Shown here in pieces: positions 8,013 through 18,586 of a stretch of DNA of 64,000 nucleotides. A program made the position numbers and the translations under genes. The stretch covers positions 290 through 64,289 of the forward strand of contig NZ_RJWG01000007.1 of the NCBI RefSeq assembly GCF_004011155.1. The letters are read 5' to 3'. Position 1 is the first letter of the stretch. Every line of letters begins with the position of its first letter. The notes below the pieces were generated by a model. The model made no database searches. It saw only the letters and a list, made by a program, of their open reading frames with translations, and was not told the DNA's origin. Source of the DNA: Clostridium prolinivorans (GTDB taxonomy: Bacteria; Bacillota; Clostridia; Clostridiales; Clostridiaceae).

Positions 8013-8912
8013 ATGCAAATAAAAAATATTTATAAAAAGAAAAAACCTATTATTTCTTTTGAGATTTTTCCTCCTAAAAAGGAAAGTCCTATAGACACTA
8101 TATATGATACAATAGAATCTTTAAAAGATTTAAAACCAGATTTTATAAGTGTAACCTATGGGGCAGGTGGAAGCACTAGAGATAAAACTATAGAAATTGC
8201 ATCATTAATAAAGAATAAATATTATATTGAGACTTTAGCACATTTAACTTGTATATCATTAACAGAAGAAAAACTTCAAAAATTTATAGAAGAATTAAAA
8301 GAAAATAATATTCAAAACATTATGGCTCTTAGAGGAGATTTACCTCAAAATTTTAATGAAGAGTTATTTCAAAAAAGCCAGTATAAATATGCAAGTGATT
8401 TAATAAAGTCCATAAAAAAAGATGATGAAATATGTATAGGTGGGGCATGTTATCCTGAAGGGCACTTCGAGTGTAGCAGTTTAGAAAAAGATATTGAAAA
8501 TTTAAAAATAAAAGTGGATTCAGGAGCAGATTTTCTTATAACTCAGCTTTTTTTTGATAATGAAAGTTTTTATAGATTTATTGATTTATCTTATAAAAAA
8601 GGAATTAATGTGCCAATTTCTGCTGGAATAATGCCTGTTACAAATAAAAAACAAATTGAACGTATGATCTCTTTAAGCGGAGCATCTTTACCAGCTAAAT
8701 TTTCAAGAATTATGGCTAAATATGAGAATAACCCTCAAGCATTAAAAGAAGCAGGTATTGTTTATGCTACTGAACAAATTGTTGATTTGCTCTCTTGGGG
8801 AATAGATGGAATTCATTTATATACTATGAATCGTCCAGAAACAGTAAGAAGAATTATTCAAAATATATCTAATATAAGAGAAGCTTTAGAATATAAGGAT
8901 AATATTAACTAA
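8013..8912 (+). CDS. metF: Methylenetetrahydrofolate reductase
   Basis: A 299-residue flavoprotein that reduces 5,10-methylene-THF to 5-methyl-THF, the methyl donor for MetH. It shows the MetF signatures SFEIFPPK at the start, VTYGAGGSTRD near residue 50, ALRGDLP near 108 and a C-terminal GIHLYTMNRPE. Length is normal. AAGGGGG precedes the ATG. It is the first gene of the S-box operon and lies 19 bases before metH. Confidence 0.95.
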   Translation: MQIKNIYKKKKPIISFEIFPPKKESPIDTIYDTIESLKDLKPDFISVTYGAGGSTRDKTIEIASLIKNKYYIETLAHLTCISLTEEKLQKFIEELKENNIQNIMALRGDLPQNFNEELFQKSQYKYASDLIKSIKKDDEICIGGACYPEGHFECSSLEKDIENLKIKVDSGADFLITQLFFDNESFYRFIDLSYKKGINVPISAGIMPVTNKKQIERMISLSGASLPAKFSRIMAKYENNPQALKEAGIVYATEQIVDLLSWGIDGIHLYTMNRPETVRRIIQNISNIREALEYKDNIN

Positions 8913-8931
8913 AATACAAGGGGGCTTTTAA

Positions 8932-11900
8932 GTGAAACTAAATATAGAAGATTGCTTAAAAAAAAGAATATTAATTTTAGATGGAGCTATGGGAACTGTT
9001 ATACAAAAACTAAATTTAAGTGAAGAAGATTTTAGAGGAAATTTAACTGTTAAAATTAACCAAAAAGGTAATAATGATATATTAAATTTAACTCAGCCTG
9101 ATGTTATAAGAGATATTCATAAATCTTATTTAGAGGCAGGAGCGGATATAATAGAAACTAATACATTTAATTCTAATAGAATATCTCAATCAGATTATGG
9201 GTTAGAAGATAAAATTTATGATTTAAACTATTATGGTGCAAAAATAGCAAGAGAAATGGCAGATTTTTATAGTTTAAAAGATAGCTTAAAGCCTCGATTT
9301 GTAGCAGGATCTATAGGTCCTACAAATAAATCAGCGTCCATATCTTCTGATGTAGAAAATCCAGGTTTTAGAGCTGTAAGTTTTGATGAACTTTTAGAGT
9401 CTTATGAAGAGCAAATAGAAGGCCTTGTAGATGGAGGAGTAGATATACTTTTAATTGAAACTATATATGATACATTAAATGCCAGAGCAGCAATTATTGC
9501 AGCAGATAATGTTCTTTCAAGAAAAAAAATAGACTTAAATATTATGATATCTGGAACTATTGCAGATAAAAGTGGAAGAATATTATCAGGGCAGACATTA
9601 GAAGCTTTTGCAGAAAGTTTAAAGCATGAGAGGATAATAAGCATAGGTTTGAATTGTTCGTTTGGTGCAAAAGATTTGCTTCCATTTATAAGAAAACTTT
9701 CAAAAACTCAAGGACTTTATATAAGTTTTCATCCTAATGCTGGACTTCCTAATTCATTAGGTGAATATGATGAAATACCAGAAGTTACAGCTTCTTATAT
9801 AAAAGAAATAGCTTTAGAAGGTCATTTAAATATAGTAGGAGGGTGCTGCGGAACAACACCATCTCATATAAAGGCTATATATGAAGCTGTTAAGGACATT
9901 AAACCTAGGATTATTCCTAATTTAACTATAGAAACTGTATATTGTGGACTTGATATTGTTAAAATAAATAAAGAAAATAACTTTATAAATATAGGAGAAA
10001 GAACAAATGTAGCAGGCTCTGCTAAATTTTCAAGGCTTATAAGAGAAAAAAAATATGAAGAAGCTTTATCCATAGCAAAAAATCAAGTAGAAAATGGGGC
10101 ACAGATTATTGATATAAATTTTGATGATGCTCTTTTAGATGCTCAAAAGGAAATGGATATATTTTTAAAACTTTTAGCTAGTGAGCCTGAAATAGCAAAA
10201 GTGCCTGTGATGATTGATTCTTCTAAGTTTGAAGTTTTAGAGACAGGATTAAAAGCAATTCAAGGAAAAGCTATAGTAAATTCAATTTCTTTAAAATCTG
10301 GAGAGAAGGAGTTTTTAAGGCAGGCAGGTATAATAAAAAAATACGGTGCTGGTGTAGTTGTTATGGCTTTTGATGAAAAAGGTCAGGCAGATACATTTGA
10401 AAGAAAAATTGAAATATGCAAAAGGGCCTATGAATTATTAGTTAATAAAGTTAAATTTCCACCTGAAAATATAATATTTGATCCTAATATATTAGCTATT
10501 GCAACGGGTATTGAAGAACATAATAATTATGCTGTAGATTTTATTAAAGCAGTAAAGTGGATAAAAGAAAATCTTCCTTATGCAAAGGTAAGCGGGGGAG
10601 TAAGTAATCTATCTTTTGCTTTTAGAGGTAATAATGTTATAAGAGAGGCTATGCACTCGGTATTTTTATATCATGCAATAAATGCAGGTTTAGATATGGG
10701 AATAGTTAATCCAGGTATGATACAAATTTATGACGAAATTGATAAAGACCTCCTTTTGAAAGTAGAGGCTGTTATTCTTAATAAGCATAAAAATGCACAA
10801 GAAGAACTTTTAGAGTTTGCAGAAAAAGTTAAAGGAACTGAAAATATTCAAAATGAGAATAAGCTTTCTTGGAGAAGCTTAGATGTTAATGAAAGATTAA
10901 AACATGCTCTTATTAAAGGTATAATGGAATATCTTGAAGAAGATATAAATATTGCAATAACTAAATTCGACAGAGCACTTGAAGTTATTGAAGGACCATT
11001 AATGGATGGAATGAAAGCTGTTGGGGAGCTTTTTGGAGAAGGAAAAATGTTTTTACCTCAAGTGGTAAAATCTGCAAGAGTTATGAAAAAAGCAGTAAGT
11101 TTTTTACTCCCATATATCGAAAAAGATAAGGATGGCAATAAAAGCAGTGCTGGTAAAATAGTATTTGCAACTGTAAAAGGAGATGTTCATGATATAGGCA
11201 AAAATATAGTATCTGTTGTACTTGCATGTAATAATTTTGAAGTTATAGATTTAGGAGTAATGGTAAGCTCAGAAACTATACTTGAAACTGCTAAAAAGGA
11301 AAAAGCTGATATAATAGCATTAAGCGGACTTATAACTCCTTCATTAGAAGAGATGGCACAAGTTGCAGAAGAAATGGAAAGACAGGGATTTAATATTCCT
11401 CTTATGGTAGGAGGAGCAACTACATCTAAAGTTCATACAGCTTTAAAGATTGCACCTAAATATTCTAAAGGTGTTGTTCATACAACTGATGCATCTAAAG
11501 CTGTAGAGGCAGCAAGAAAATTAGTAGATAAAGATAATAAAGATAAATATTTAGAAGAAATAAATAAAGAATATGAAAAAATAAGAGAAAATTATTTAGG
11601 ATTATCAAGAAAATTAATTTCAATTAAAGAAGCTAGAGAAAAGAGCTATAAAATTAATTGGGAAAATACATACATTAAAACACCTAATTTTTTAGGTATT
11701 AAAAAATTAGAGAAATTTCCTATAAGTGAGATTAGAAAATATATAGATTGGACATTTTTTTATACAGCATGGGATATGGGAATGGTTTATCCTAAGATAC
11801 TTAAAGATGAAAAATATGGGAATGAGGCTAAAAAACTTTTTGAAGATGCAAATAAAATGCTGGATATAATTGAAAAGGAGAATATATTAACTGCCAATGC

Positions 11901-12579
11901 TGTATTTGGTATTTTCCCTGCAAATTCAAATGGTGATGATATAGAAATTTATAATATTAAAGATAAAAGTGAAGTTCTTGAATCTTTTAATATGCTAAGG
12001 CAGCAAGAAGTAAATAATAGCAATATATATAGATGTCTTTCAGATTATATAGCTCCAAAAGATAGTAAAATAACAGATTATATTGGAGGATTTATTGTAA
12101 ATTGCGGCACTGGAGTAAAAGAATACGAAGAAATTTTTAAATCTAAAGGAGACGATTATAAAGCAATAATGATAAGACTTCTTGCAGATAGGCTTGCAGA
12201 AGCTTTTGCAGAACTTCTTCATGAAAATGTTAGAAAAACTTATTGGGGTTATGCAGAAGATGAAAATTTATCAATAGATGATTTGCTTAAAGGTAAATAT
12301 CAAGGCATACGTCCTGCATTTGGTTATCCTTGTTTAAGAGATCATAGTGAAAAAGAAAAATTATTTAATATTTTAAATGGTGAAAGTATAGGAGTATCTT
12401 TAACTGAAAATTATATGATGGAACCATCATCTAGTGTATGTGGACTTTATTTTGCATCAAAGGAAGCTAAATATTTTGATATTTATAAAATAGGAAAAGA
12501 TCAATTAGAAGATTATACTAAACGAAATAAAAAAAATATAAAAGATGTAGAAAAGCTATTAGGAGTTTTAATTTATTAA
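8932..12579 (+). CDS. metH: Cobalamin-dependent methionine synthase, full length
   Basis: A 1215-residue enzyme that transfers methyl from 5-methyl-THF to homocysteine via cobalamin. Domains in order: homocysteine-binding barrel with zinc ligands NCS (about 241) and GGCCGTTP (303-310); pterin-binding barrel (from about 345, [11 protein letters not shown]); B12 cap and Rossmann domains with the cobalamin ligand in DVHDIGKN (His753); and a C-terminal AdoMet-binding reactivation domain ending in [15 protein letters not shown]. Length matches the four-domain E. coli enzyme. Many anaerobe MetH proteins lack the last domain, so its presence here is notable. The start is GTG with GGGGG upstream. It is co-transcribed with metF. 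Confidence 0.96.
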   Translation: MKLNIEDCLKKRILILDGAMGTVIQKLNLSEEDFRGNLTVKINQKGNNDILNLTQPDVIRDIHKSYLEAGADIIETNTFNSNRISQSDYGLEDKIYDLNYYGAKIAREMADFYSLKDSLKPRFVAGSIGPTNKSASISSDVENPGFRAVSFDELLESYEEQIEGLVDGGVDILLIETIYDTLNARAAIIAADNVLSRKKIDLNIMISGTIADKSGRILSGQTLEAFAESLKHERIISIGLNCSFGAKDLLPFIRKLSKTQGLYISFHPNAGLPNSLGEYDEIPEVTASYIKEIALEGHLNIVGGCCGTTPSHIKAIYEAVKDIKPRIIPNLTIETVYCGLDIVKINKENNFINIGERTNVAGSAKFSRLIREKKYEEALSIAKNQVENGAQIIDINFDDALLDAQKEMDIFLKLLASEPEIAKVPVMIDSSKFEVLETGLKAIQGKAIVNSISLKSGEKEFLRQAGIIKKYGAGVVVMAFDEKGQADTFERKIEICKRAYELLVNKVKFPPENIIFDPNILAIATGIEEHNNYAVDFIKAVKWIKENLPYAKVSGGVSNLSFAFRGNNVIREAMHSVFLYHAINAGLDMGIVNPGMIQIYDEIDKDLLLKVEAVILNKHKNAQEELLEFAEKVKGTENIQNENKLSWRSLDVNERLKHALIKGIMEYLEEDINIAITKFDRALEVIEGPLMDGMKAVGELFGEGKMFLPQVVKSARVMKKAVSFLLPYIEKDKDGNKSSAGKIVFATVKGDVHDIGKNIVSVVLACNNFEVIDLGVMVSSETILETAKKEKADIIALSGLITPSLEEMAQVAEEMERQGFNIPLMVGGATTSKVHTALKIAPKYSKGVVHTTDASKAVEAARKLVDKDNKDKYLEEINKEYEKIRENYLGLSRKLISIKEAREKSYKINWENTYIKTPNFLGIKKLEKFPISEIRKYIDWTFFYTAWDMGMVYPKILKDEKYGNEAKKLFEDANKMLDIIEKENILTANAVFGIFPANSNGDDIEIYNIKDKSEVLESFNMLRQQEVNNSNIYRCLSDYIAPKDSKITDYIGGFIVNCGTGVKEYEEIFKSKGDDYKAIMIRLLADRLAEAFAELLHENVRKTYWGYAEDENLSIDDLLKGKYQGIRPAFGYPCLRDHSEKEKLFNILNGESIGVSLTENYMMEPSSSVCGLYFASKEAKYFDIYKIGKDQLEDYTKRNKKNIKDVEKLLGVLIY

Positions 12580-12616
12580 AAACTATAAATTTTTGGCTTA
12601 ATTTTCAAAAAAATAA

Positions 12617-12682
12617 ATGAAAAATCCTAATAAGAAGTATAATAAAATTATAAACTTTTAATAATAAAGGAGGATTTTTCAT
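12617..12682 (+). promoter_or_regulatory. 12-base perfect inverted repeat enclosing the Shine-Dalgarno site
   Basis: ATGAAAAATCCT at 12617-12628 and AGGATTTTTCAT at 12671-12682 are exact complements, 42 bases apart. The right arm contains the end of the Shine-Dalgarno AAAGGAGG and abuts the ATG at 12683. A TATAAT lies between the arms at 12638-12643, so the arms could be either an operator pair or an RBS-sequestering stem if transcription starts upstream. Confidence 0.4.
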
Positions 12683-13675
12683 ATGGCTTGTTTGCTTAAT
12701 CCATTACAAGTTGGGACAGTTACATTAAAAAATAGATTGGTTATGCCCCCTATGGCTACATCCAAATCTGAATTAGATGGAAGTATAAGTCAAGATATTC
12801 TTGATTATTATAATGAAAAGTCTAAAGGAGGATATATAGGACTTATAATAATTGAACATAGTTTTATAAGACAAGACGGGAAGGCAAGTAAAGGTCAGCT
12901 TTCAGTAGCCGATGATAGAAATATAGATGGGCTTAAAAAATTATCTGAAATTATTCATAAAAATGGATCTAAAACTGTTATGCAGATTAATCATGCAGGA
13001 AGTGCAACAAATAAAGAAATTACAAGATTAGATGTTTTAGCACCATCTCCTATACCTCATCCAAAACAGGGAATAATACCAAAGGAGCTTAGTAAAACCG
13101 AAATTAAAAGTATTATTAAAGCTTTTACTGATGCAGCTTTAAGGGTAAAAAAAGCTGGTTTTGACGGGGTAGAAATTCATTCAGCTCATGGATACTTATT
13201 AAATCAATTTTTTTCACCACTAACTAATAAACGTACAGATGAATATGGAGGAGATGTATATAATAGAATTAGAATTCATATTGAAATTATAAATTCTATA
13301 CGTGAAGCAGTGGGAGAGGATTTTCTAATTTTATTAAGATTAGGAGCTTCAGATTTTAAAGAAGGGGGAACCACTATAGAAGATAGCAAAATTGTAGCTT
13401 GTGAATTTGAAAAAGCGGGAATAAACATACTTGATATTTCTGGAGGCTTTTCAGGATATAATGTTCAGGGTTTAAGCGGGCAAGGATATTTTTCAAAGCT
13501 TACTGAAGAAATTAAAAAAGTTGTTTCAATTCCATTAATTTTAACAGGAGGTATAACACAAGCAAAAGCAGCTGAAAATCTTTTAATGAATGGAAAAGCA
13601 GATCTTATAGGAGTAGGAAGAGCTATACTTAATGATTCAAATTGGGCTAAAAATGCAATAGAAAGTTTTAAATAA
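12683..13675 (+). CDS. NADH:flavin oxidoreductase, old yellow enzyme family
   Basis: A 330-residue FMN-binding TIM-barrel reductase. It has RLVMPPMATS at the N-terminus, MQINHAGS near 99, the catalytic HSAHGYLLNQF region near 164, and DEYGGDVYNR, followed by LRLGASDF and a C-terminal GGITQAKAAENLL / GVGRAIL phosphate-binding end. It lacks the C-terminal 4Fe-4S and Rossmann domains of the long 2,4-dienoyl-CoA reductases, so it is a short OYE. Substrate is unknown. It is monocistronic with a terminator after it. Confidence 0.9.
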   Translation: MACLLNPLQVGTVTLKNRLVMPPMATSKSELDGSISQDILDYYNEKSKGGYIGLIIIEHSFIRQDGKASKGQLSVADDRNIDGLKKLSEIIHKNGSKTVMQINHAGSATNKEITRLDVLAPSPIPHPKQGIIPKELSKTEIKSIIKAFTDAALRVKKAGFDGVEIHSAHGYLLNQFFSPLTNKRTDEYGGDVYNRIRIHIEIINSIREAVGEDFLILLRLGASDFKEGGTTIEDSKIVACEFEKAGINILDISGGFSGYNVQGLSGQGYFSKLTEEIKKVVSIPLILTGGITQAKAAENLLMNGKADLIGVGRAILNDSNWAKNAIESFK

Positions 13676-13716
13676 TAAAAGTAAAATTTAATAAAAATAA
13701 ATTTGTGAAATAATAC

Positions 13717-13757
13717 AAAAAAATCAGCAAAAAATATCAATTTTTTGCTGATTTTTT
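13717..13757 (+). terminator. Intrinsic terminator
   Basis: AAAAAATCAGCAAAAAA pairs with TTTTTTGCTGATTTTTT around a 7-base loop, 45 bases after the oxidoreductase stop. Confidence 0.85.
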
Positions 13758-13847
13758 ATTACTAAAAACTATGGTCATAAGCTATAAAACTTGATACAAT
13801 TATGTGAGATTATTTAATATGAGTATTATAAAAAGAGGTATTATATT

Positions 13848-15167
13848 ATGAATAATAACGGCAATATTGTTTTAAGCCTTATACATAATAAAATTATAAA
13901 TAAGGCAAAGACCTCCTTAAAAAAAGATAGTAATATGTTTTTATTTGCTTATGAGGGTATACTTATTGCTCTTGTAAATAATTTCATTAATAATAATAAT
14001 AATTTATTTGCCACAAGGCTTGGAGCAAGTGATTTCCAACTTAGTTTAGTTACAGCACTACCTCAATTTGTAGGAATGTTAGTGCTTATTCCAGGTGGAA
14101 TTTTAACAGATAGAATGTCTAGTAAAAAGAAAATGGTTATAATGTCTCTTTTAAGTCTTGCAGTATTTTATTTTTTAATTGGTTTTGTACCTATTATGAA
14201 AAAACATAGATTTACAGCCTTTTTAATACTTATTTCATTATCTATTGGACCTATGACTTTATATAATGCTTCTTGGCAGGCTTATTTTTCGGACGTAATA
14301 CCTATAAAAGAAAGAAATAAAGTATTTACTTTAAGAACAAAGTGGACATTTTTAGTTAATATTGCAGCCCCGCTTTTAACAGGAACTCTTTTAGCATCTG
14401 CTTCTACTAATTCAGGCAAATTAAAGTTCCATCAAAGCTTTTTTTGGGCAGCGTGTTTGTTTATATTGTTACAAATATTTATTTTAAAAAAGATAGAATC
14501 AGAAAATGAGAAAAAGATTCAAAATAAAGTTACTTTTAAAGATTTAAAAAATGTTGCAATAGATTTAATGCATAATAAAAATTTTCTTGGATTTTTAGGA
14601 GTAGCTTTATTTTTTTATATGAGCTGGCAAATGGATTGGACTTTATATTATATAGGACAAATTAATTATTTAAAACTTAATGAAGCTTGGATTGGATATT
14701 TAAATGTTTGCAGTGCATCAATACAATTTTTAACAATAGGATTTTGGAGTCGTATAAATGAAAAAAAAGGCATAAGATTTTCTATAATAATGGGAGGATT
14801 GGGGCTTTGCTTTGGTCCAATTGCTATGATTTTTTCAACTAGTGTACCTTTAAATATTGGGCGACCATTATTTCTTATTCTTAACAGTATTGCCAATTTG
14901 GCTTTCGCAACAGTTATGCTTAATATTTTACAGTGTTTGCTTCAGGTAATACCTGAAAAAAATAAGACTTTGAGCATTTCTATATATACTTTATTTATAT
15001 GTTTTTCTAATGCTGTAATGCCAATTGTAGGAGTTAAAATTTATACAAGCTTAGGATCTAATTTAAATGCTCTTCACATTACATTTTTAATAATATTATT
15101 TTTAAGAATTATATCAACTTTGCTTTGGACATTACGTTGGTGGTTTCTTAGAAATGAACCTAAATAA
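13848..15167 (+). CDS. Major facilitator superfamily transporter
   Basis: A 439-residue membrane protein with about 12 hydrophobic segments. The loop after the second segment carries GGILTDRMSSKKKM, the MFS motif A. The N-terminus has a long Asn-rich cytoplasmic stretch. Substrate cannot be assigned. It is monocistronic, preceded by an AGAGGT ribosome site, and ends in a terminator shared with argC. Confidence 0.85.
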   Translation: MNNNGNIVLSLIHNKIINKAKTSLKKDSNMFLFAYEGILIALVNNFINNNNNLFATRLGASDFQLSLVTALPQFVGMLVLIPGGILTDRMSSKKKMVIMSLLSLAVFYFLIGFVPIMKKHRFTAFLILISLSIGPMTLYNASWQAYFSDVIPIKERNKVFTLRTKWTFLVNIAAPLLTGTLLASASTNSGKLKFHQSFFWAACLFILLQIFILKKIESENEKKIQNKVTFKDLKNVAIDLMHNKNFLGFLGVALFFYMSWQMDWTLYYIGQINYLKLNEAWIGYLNVCSASIQFLTIGFWSRINEKKGIRFSIIMGGLGLCFGPIAMIFSTSVPLNIGRPLFLILNSIANLAFATVMLNILQCLLQVIPEKNKTLSISIYTLFICFSNAVMPIVGVKIYTSLGSNLNALHITFLIILFLRIISTLLWTLRWWFLRNEPK

Positions 15168-15192
15168 ATATAGATATCTAGTAAGAAAAATT

Positions 15193-15258
15193 AGTCTAGT
15201 AAAATAATAATCTAAGAGAGAAATCTCTAAATAAAAAAAGGTTATTATTTTCTAGACT
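15193..15258. terminator. Bidirectional terminator with internal hairpin
   Basis: AGTCTAG plus an AAAATAATAA arm (from 15193) pairs with its complement ending at 15258; the loop itself contains a small AGAGA/TCTCT stem. It lies between the convergent MFS gene and argC. Confidence 0.7.
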
Positions 15259-15288
15259 TTTAATTTTAGATATATATGGATAATAATA

Positions 15289-16326
15289 CTATGGAGCCAT
15301 TGATATAAATTCTAATCCTTCTGTTTCTTTTAATCCGAACATAATGTTCATATTTTGAACAGCCTGACCGGCAGCACCTTTAATTAAATTATCTATAGCA
15401 GATATTACAATTACTCTGTTTGTACGAGTATCTGATTTTATACCTATATGGCAAAGATTTGAACCTTTTACCCATTTGGTTTCAGGAAGAGTATTTAATA
15501 TTTTTATGAAATACTCATTTTTATAAAAATCTTTATATAAGTTTAAAAGTTCTTCTGTATTTATATTTGTATTTAAATTTGCATAACAGCTTGAAAGTAT
15601 TCCTCTATTCATTGGAACTAAATGAGGAGTAAAAGATACTTTTAAATCTTCTAAAGCAAGCTTTGAAAGTTCTTGTTCAATTTCTGGAGTATGTCTATGT
15701 GTTGGAAGTCCATAGGCTTTTATTGATTCATTGCATTCTGTAAAAAGAGAAGTTACATTAGCTGATCTTCCTGCTCCAGAAACTCCAGATTTTGCATCTA
15801 TAATTATGCTTTTTGTATCTATTAATTTATTTTTTAAAAGAGGTGCTAAAGCTAATATAGTTGCAGTAGGGTAACATCCTGGATTTGCTAAAAGATTACA
15901 TTTTTTTATTTTTTCTCTATTTAGTTCTGTAAGTCCGTAAACTGCTTCTTCTAAAAGAGAAGGTAAATCATGTTTTATTTTATACCATTCTTCGTAAACT
16001 TCCTTAGAATTTAATCTGAAATCTGCTCCTAAGTCAATTACTTTTACACCTAGATTTAAAGATTTTTTTGTTATATCAAAAGTTTTCCCATTTGGCAGTG
16101 CAATAAACAAAACATCTATATATTTTAATTGATTTTCAGCTTCATCCATATTAATGCATTTATCTTCAATAAAACCATAATAATTTATATATATTTCATT
16201 TAAAAAATCTCCTGCATAATTATGAGAACTATAAAATTGAACATTTACATTTGGATGATTATTAAGTATCCACACAAGCTGCTGCCCTGCATAGCCGGTT
16301 GCTCCTATAATTCCTGCGTTTATCAT
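15289..16326 (-). CDS. argC: N-acetyl-gamma-glutamyl-phosphate reductase
   Basis: A 345-residue NADPH enzyme for the third step of arginine synthesis, reducing N-acetylglutamyl phosphate to the semialdehyde. It has a Rossmann start [20 protein letters not shown] near 75, catalytic Cys151 in ANPGCYPT, and the C-terminal [11 protein letters not shown] region. Length is normal. The ATG has AGGTGA upstream. It is transcribed divergently from argB-argD; in most clostridia argC lies in line with argJ-argB-argD, so this arrangement is rearranged. Confidence 0.95.
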   Translation of the reverse strand: MINAGIIGATGYAGQQLVWILNNHPNVNVQFYSSHNYAGDFLNEIYINYYGFIEDKCINMDEAENQLKYIDVLFIALPNGKTFDITKKSLNLGVKVIDLGADFRLNSKEVYEEWYKIKHDLPSLLEEAVYGLTELNREKIKKCNLLANPGCYPTATILALAPLLKNKLIDTKSIIIDAKSGVSGAGRSANVTSLFTECNESIKAYGLPTHRHTPEIEQELSKLALEDLKVSFTPHLVPMNRGILSSCYANLNTNINTEELLNLYKDFYKNEYFIKILNTLPETKWVKGSNLCHIGIKSDTRTNRVIVISAIDNLIKGAAGQAVQNMNIMFGLKETEGLEFISMAP

Positions 16327-16365
16327 GATTTCACCTCAATTTTTAAAATTTATATGATAAAAATA

Positions 16366-16394
16366 ATTATGGGACATATTAATAAAAAAGTCAA
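16366..16394 (-). promoter_or_regulatory. Promoter of argC
   Basis: On the minus strand, TTGACT (16394-16389), a 17-base spacer and CATAAT (16371-16366). Its -35 end lies only 8 bases from the -35 end of the divergent argB promoter, so one regulator could control both. Confidence 0.6.
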
Positions 16395-16402
16395 TGTTTT
16401 TA

Positions 16403-16431
16403 TTGAATAATTATATATAAGGTTGTATAAT
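16403..16431 (+). promoter_or_regulatory. Promoter of argB-argD with ARG-box-like repeats
   Basis: TTGAAT (16403-16408), a 17-base spacer and TATAAT (16426-16431). The two hexamers sit within TTGAATAATTATA and TATAATTATTCTTA, which resemble the half sites of ArgR/AhrC boxes (TGAATNNNNATTCA). Repression by ArgR is inferred and not proven by the sequence. Confidence 0.6.
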
Positions 16432-16465
16432 TATTCTTAAAAATATACCAAACTGGAGGAAGGAA

Positions 16466-17359
16466 ATGAATAATCAATCTACTGACTTAGATAAAAACAA
16501 TTTTTTACAACTTAATAAGTTTAAAGAAAAGACTTTTGTAATAAAATATGGTGGAAGCATAATGAATGATGAAAAAGCTCAAGAAGCTTTTATTGATGAT
16601 TTATTGTTACTTACAAGCAAAGGAATAAAAGTAGTTATTATACATGGAGGCGGTCCTGAAATATCTAAATGGTTGAAAAAAACGGGTATAGAAACTCAAT
16701 TTATAAAAGGCTTAAGAGTTACAGATAAATCTACAATGGAGATTGTAGAGATGGTTTTGTCAGGAAATGTAAACAAAAAATTATCTTCACGTTTAAGTAT
16801 AAAAGGTCTTACAGCTATTGGTTTAAGTGGTAAAGATGCTAAATTAATTAAGGCAAAGAAAAAATATGTATATGATGGGAACAATAAATTAGATATAGGC
16901 TTTGTTGGAGAAGTTGAATGTGTAAATGAAAAGTTACTTTTAAAACTTTTAGAAAACAATATAATTCCTGTAATATCTCCAGTTGGGTGCGATGATAATG
17001 GGAACAGTTATAATATAAATGCAGATTATGCAGCATCTTTTATAAGTGGAGCATTAAAAGCTGAAAAATTATTGATTATGACTGATATAGATGGAGTATA
17101 TATAGATATTAATGATCCATCAAGTATTTTAAAATCTATTACTATTGATGAGATAAAAGAATATATAGATTCTGGTATTATTACTGGAGGAATGATTCCA
17201 AAACTTGAATGCTGCATTGATGCTCTTAATAAAGGAACTAATAGTGTTCAATTAATTGATGGAAGAAAAGAACATAATTTATTACTTAATATAACAACTG
17301 ATAGTGGAACTAAAATAATAGCAAAGAGGAGAGATAATTTATGTCAAAAAATAGTTTAA
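16466..17359 (+). CDS. argB: Acetylglutamate kinase
   Basis: A 297-residue amino acid kinase that phosphorylates N-acetylglutamate, the second step of arginine synthesis. It has KYGGSIM near residue 29, the substrate loop IHGGGPEIS, and LIMTDIDGVY, with TGGMIPKLE near the end. The ATG follows a GGAGGAAGG ribosome site. It overlaps argD by 19 bases, so the pair is translationally coupled. Confidence 0.95.
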   Translation: MNNQSTDLDKNNFLQLNKFKEKTFVIKYGGSIMNDEKAQEAFIDDLLLLTSKGIKVVIIHGGGPEISKWLKKTGIETQFIKGLRVTDKSTMEIVEMVLSGNVNKKLSSRLSIKGLTAIGLSGKDAKLIKAKKKYVYDGNNKLDIGFVGEVECVNEKLLLKLLENNIIPVISPVGCDDNGNSYNINADYAASFISGALKAEKLLIMTDIDGVYIDINDPSSILKSITIDEIKEYIDSGIITGGMIPKLECCIDALNKGTNSVQLIDGRKEHNLLLNITTDSGTKIIAKRRDNLCQKIV

Positions 17360-18510
17360 TGAATACATATGAAAGATTTGATGTTATTTTTGAAAAAGGT
17401 ATAGGAAGCAGACTTTATGATGTAAATGGTAAAGAATATATAGATTTTGTATCAGGAGTTGCAGTAAATTGCTTAGGACATAGCCATCCTGCAATAATTA
17501 ATGCTATAACTGAACAGAGCAAAAAAGTTATTCATATATCAAATTATTATTGGAATACAAAACATATAGAACTTGCAAATAAATTAATAGAAAATTGCGA
17601 TCATAGCAAAGTATTTTTTTGCAATAGTGGCACAGAAGCAGTAGAGGGAGCCCTAAAGGCAGCAAGAAAATATGGCAAGTTAAAAGGCAAAGAAGATAAA
17701 AATATTATATTATATATGACTAACTCTTTTCATGGCAGGAGTATGGGAGCTTTATCAGTTACAGGACAATCCAAATATCAAAAGAATTTTATGCCTTTAA
17801 TTGGTGGGGTAAAAGAAGTTGAATTTAATAATATTGAAGATTTGAAAAGAAATTTTAATGAAAATGTATGTGGGGTTATAATAGAGCCTATACAAGGAGA
17901 AGGAGGAATTATAGAGGCTAGTAGTGAATTCTTAAAAGAAGCTAGAGAGCAATGTGATAAATATGATGCTTTATTAATTTTTGATGAAATACAGTGTGGT
18001 ATGGGTAGACTTGGAAGTCTTTTTGCTTATAAAAAATTTGGAGTTATACCAGATATAATTACTATTGCAAAAGCTTTAGGTGGTGGATTTCCAATAGGAG
18101 CTTTTATAGTAAATGAAAAAGCTGAAGGAACATTAGTACCTGGAGATCATGGAAGTACTTTTGGCGGAAATCCTCTTGCCTGCTCAGTTGGATGTGCTAT
18201 ATTAAATGAATTAGTAGATGGTGGAATAATTGAGTCTGTTGATGAAAAAAGCAAATATTTAAAAGAAAAATTATTAACATTACAAAACAAGTATGGAGTT
18301 ATAAAAGAAATAAGAGGAATTGGTTTGCTTATAGGTATTAAAGTTGATGATCCAAAATCTTTTATGAAAGCTTGCTTTAATAAGGGACTTTTAGTAATTA
18401 CTGCTGGAAAAGATATTATAAGGCTCCTTCCTCCTCTTAATGTAGAAAAAGAGGATATGGATGCTGCATTAAATATATTAGAAGGAATTATGCAGGAATT
18501 ATCTGCATAG
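17341..18510 (+). CDS. argD: Acetylornithine aminotransferase
   Basis: A 389-residue class III PLP aminotransferase that converts N-acetylglutamate semialdehyde to N-acetylornithine. It has FCNSGTEAVEGALK (near 98), the PLP-phosphate and Asp region LLIFDEIQCGMGR, and the Schiff-base lysine K244 in AKALGGGFP. The start at 17341 is preferred because AGAGGAGAG lies 7 bases upstream; a second ATG at 17359, in a TAATG overlap with the argB stop, has no ribosome site. Confidence 0.95.
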   Translation: MSKNSLMNTYERFDVIFEKGIGSRLYDVNGKEYIDFVSGVAVNCLGHSHPAIINAITEQSKKVIHISNYYWNTKHIELANKLIENCDHSKVFFCNSGTEAVEGALKAARKYGKLKGKEDKNIILYMTNSFHGRSMGALSVTGQSKYQKNFMPLIGGVKEVEFNNIEDLKRNFNENVCGVIIEPIQGEGGIIEASSEFLKEAREQCDKYDALLIFDEIQCGMGRLGSLFAYKKFGVIPDIITIAKALGGGFPIGAFIVNEKAEGTLVPGDHGSTFGGNPLACSVGCAILNELVDGGIIESVDEKSKYLKEKLLTLQNKYGVIKEIRGIGLLIGIKVDDPKSFMKACFNKGLLVITAGKDIIRLLPPLNVEKEDMDAALNILEGIMQELSA

Positions 18511-18514
18511 ATAT

Positions 18515-18563
18515 ATTGTAATTAACCTGTTGAAATAAATATGTTCAACAGGTTAATTACAAT
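18515..18563 (+). terminator. Hairpin after argD
   Basis: A perfect 20-base stem (18515-18534 with 18544-18563) with a 9-base loop. The T-run after it is weak, so readthrough into the amidohydrolase gene 24 bases later is possible. Confidence 0.7.
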
Positions 18564-18586
18564 TATTTATTAAAGGCGGTGTTAAC

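Noticed and set aside
17359-18510. Alternative argD start at the TAATG overlap with argB
   Set aside because: It has no ribosome site, while 17341 has AGAGGAGAG at a good distance.
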